A stretch of DNA of 32,948 bases from an uncultured Myxococcales bacterium. Lineage in GTDB: Bacteria > Myxococcota_A > UBA9042. The notes beneath the pieces are model-generated. The model saw nothing but the letters and a program-made list of their open reading frames with translations. It was not told where the DNA came from and did no database searches. The stretch covers positions 1 through 32,948 of the forward strand of contig CAITYF010000041.1 of assembly GCA_903896545.1 (NCBI GenBank), written 5' to 3'. Each line of letters starts with the position of its first letter. The first letter of the stretch is position 1. Shown here piece after piece: positions 32,201 to 32,948 of this stretch. The position numbers and the translations under genes are program-made.

Positions 32201-32948
32201 CGCCCGCCAGCGTGCCACCGACGTACACGGACATGTCCGTCGCCTCGCTCACCTTGTGAAACGCCTGCTCGTAGCTGTAGCGCCGCTCCAGCGTGTACGC
32301 GCCCTGCTCGTCCGCCAGCGGCATCACCTGCCGCTTCAGGTCCAGGCCGTCGTACTGCAGCTGCGCCCGGTGCCCCGTCACGTCCGCCACGCTGCCGTTC
32401 GGGTCAATCTGCTCCACCACCTGGCCGTCCGCGTTCAGCTTGGCCCGCATCAGGTCGATGTACACGCCGTCCTTCAGCCGCCGCTGCATCTTCGTCGCGG
32501 TGCCGACTGTCAGCTTGCCCGCGTTGCCCGCATCGCCGCCGAAATCCGCGTCGTAGAAGCTCAGCGTCTCGCGGTACAGCGTCGCCTTGCTCGCCGGGCT
32601 GCCGTACACCACCGTGCGCTTGGCCTTGTTGATAATCCACGCGTCGCCCGTCGCCGTACCCGGCGCGATAAACTCCGTCTCGGTAAACGACTCGTCGCCC
32701 GTCGTCGCCAGCACGCCCAGATTGCTCTCTTTCACCACGTTGCCGTAGCCGTCGTACTTCCACTCCTGACGCAGCGTCACCTTGTTCGCGGCGATGCCCT
32801 CGGACACGTCGGTCGTCTCGCCCGTCTTGCACACGTACGTCACCGGGTACTGCGCCGACACCTCCGTCAGGCCCGCCACGTCGCACTTCGAGTACTCCGT
32901 CGTCGTGTGCCGCAGCGGCTCCGTCAGGCTCACCGCCGGACCAAACTC
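29214..32948 (-). CDS. RHS-repeat (TcB/TcC-like) protein with C-terminal RGS domain, 5' end outside window
   Basis: 1244 residues are in the window and the frame stays open to the right edge, so the N-terminus is missing. The first ~200 residues (WKYDGYGNVVKESNLG; AWIINKAKRTVVYGSPASK) recall the middle of TcB/SpvB-type proteins. Then come many YD repeats (TYDDLGHLVTVTDDKGN; YDAIGNLLTRKDAV). The RHS core ends with FGFRDLDPLTGRWDASDPSF ... YAYVANGTMDHVDPTGL, the usual autoproteolysis motif (29799-29813). After it come a 68-residue Arg/Lys-rich linker (29595-29798) and a 126-residue RGS domain (29217-29594). RHS shells enclose and deliver their C-terminal tip; here the cargo is a predicted GTPase-activating domain for G-alpha. 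The gene is followed by a hairpin, a small lipoprotein and a TcA-like lipoprotein. RHS identity is certain; the Tc-like role is inferred. Confidence 0.95.
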   Translation of the reverse strand, partial: EFGPAVSLTEPLRHTTTEYSKCDVAGLTEVSAQYPVTYVCKTGETTDVSEGIAANKVTLRQEWKYDGYGNVVKESNLGVLATTGDESFTETEFIAPGTATGDAWIINKAKRTVVYGSPASKATLYRETLSFYDADFGGDAGNAGKLTVGTATKMQRRLKDGVYIDLMRAKLNADGQVVEQIDPNGSVADVTGHRAQLQYDGLDLKRQVMPLADEQGAYTLERRYSYEQAFHKVSEATDMSVYVGGTLAGAETSQKFRYDEHGRLIKAIRTPDTDAFPSQVISYELGDPVSRISIHKRSKTSGEPDLYSVNCMDGKGRAYQSRVQLAPGQFQVNGFAVFNSQGQPVRQYQPYLAASDACDASEAAVPTGTLYAQYIYDAQDRVKSVTYEDGTQSRSVYEPLATRQYAEDDNDAKNANHDTPMVTRTDGLGRTVAIDRYLTPTSKGTTALTYDDLGHLVTVTDDKGNKHTQEYDGMDRVTRVVDPNSGELVFTYDAIGNLLTRKDAVTTQAYGYDGMNRQTTAWDAANEATTKSTMTYDRVKDCADCTTTSGRLAQMQYPLGADAIGDPVGLDQLGYDARGQLIFRSQRLEGHSFVTRLEYDDASRMVKKTLPDGSTEQTTFDAASRASAIAGVITAVSYDGRGLETSITHANGVVDARTYDGRMRTTSLRTTGGGKVLFGLDLQRDVDGSLLSLTDKADAMAGRPMYGTQITSDAWHRTLTTNLGTSAGTSELMTNSYDTIDDVLAITSSLGAASAANIGAISYDAAHPNMLSKAGAFAYSYDAAGRMTARGDAKFTRNWFGRIGRVQRAGMADEVSIYAGESARVMKFAEGGATYYVDPSFEVRDGISIAYTRLGGRTARTMSDAMATQVLSDLAPATAAGTVLTPGGDKHITVADAWLAQAASAGLVTFASGTAPSPVARLLRASARRALLDDSEAVVHLHADQLGSLVLATGATGAVLAQRSFYPTGLERESTAFVDTYGFTGQEMELASGLLHFGFRDLDPLTGRWDASDPSFAVLDDENASAMGEATTGYAYVANGTMDHVDPTGLGKWQAFKTGLKAVGRSIKSARGRLNDSAFRKLSRSGLYGKRAKQAQRRRDNDKRIQKAVDLQIAAISRTTLDEFRADPVANGALREHLASEFSTENLDFLNAVDSLPPPGDPGEYAALETLNNTFVADEATRQVNLASTHQNPLWTAAGKVNSTTGAGIADYRAALGPAYKAVHELMATDSLRRFKTKEIEKLR
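29217..29594 (-). other. RGS domain at the RHS tip
   Basis: By recalled alignment with RGS4, LREHLASEFSTENLDF matches FKAFLKSEYSEENIDF, FVADEATRQVNLAS matches FISVQATKEVNLDS, and VHELMATDSLRRFKTKEI matches IFNLMEKDSYRRFLKSRF. The G-alpha-contact residues of RGS4 (S85, E87, N88, N128, L159, D163, S164, R167) are all present, as S25, E27, N28, N67, L108, D112, S113 and R116 of the domain. Length (~125 residues) is normal for RGS. One difference is Leu in place of the usual Trp after LDF. RGS domains speed GTP hydrolysis by heterotrimeric G-alpha subunits, which bacteria lack. Confidence 0.85.

Overview
The window is a GC-rich stretch from what looks like a myxobacterium or a related Myxococcota/'deltaproteobacterial' lineage. 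I infer this from large lipoproteins with long Asp-rich spacers after the lipid-modified Cys, the myxobacterial Cys-rich repeat style (CNDGxxCT, DGIQNGxE..DCGG..C), many hybrid histidine kinases and a stressosome operon. No rRNA, tRNA, IS element or CRISPR array was found.

Left part, 1-3.9 kb: a toxin-antitoxin/defence-like cluster. It holds a HigB/HigA pair, a solitary minimal nucleotidyltransferase (MNT type), and a divergent AbiE-like pair (winged-helix AbiEi-like plus AbiEii nucleotidyltransferase) behind a good promoter that sits inside an inverted repeat. A small ORF follows that resembles only the C-terminal beta domain of GH5 endoglycoceramidases. From 3.9 to 7.65 kb lies a translationally coupled (ATGA) pair: a PAS-PAS hybrid kinase and a REC-kinase. 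From 7.85 to 8.5 kb are two coupled ORFs I do not recognise.

Right part, 8.7 kb to the right edge: about 24 kb in which every gene is on the minus strand, so it reads from right to left. The order is: (i) an RHS/TcB-TcC-like protein, cut by the window edge, whose C-terminal tip is a clear RGS domain (regulator of G-protein signalling); (ii) a small lipoprotein; (iii) a 1984-aa lipoprotein whose last ~350 residues resemble the C-terminal shaft/TcB-binding end of Tc-toxin TcA subunits; (iv) a 902-aa Cys-rich lipoprotein; (v) three adjacent paralogues of a membrane-anchored, tail-fibre-like family, one with a phage tail-collar domain; (vi) a stressosome operon of globin-RsbR, RsbS, RsbT and a hybrid kinase with HPt, whose start and stop codons all overlap, ending in a fourth fibre paralogue that overlaps the kinase gene; (vii) a 1047-aa lipoprotein with Cys-rich repeats, a discoidin-like region and a SUEL/rhamnose-binding-lectin domain, closed by a hairpin on its stop codon.

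My reading (inference) is that the right part is a surface apparatus aimed at eukaryotic cells. It would have adhesive or lectin lipoproteins, fibre-like proteins, a Tc/RHS-like delivery pair carrying a G-protein GAP as cargo, and a gas- or redox-sensing stressosome/phosphorelay to control it. The RGS-tipped RHS protein is the most unusual element: the residues known to contact G-alpha in RGS4 appear conserved, bacteria have no heterotrimeric G proteins, and base composition drops at the tip. No searches could be run, so family assignments rest on recognised motifs.
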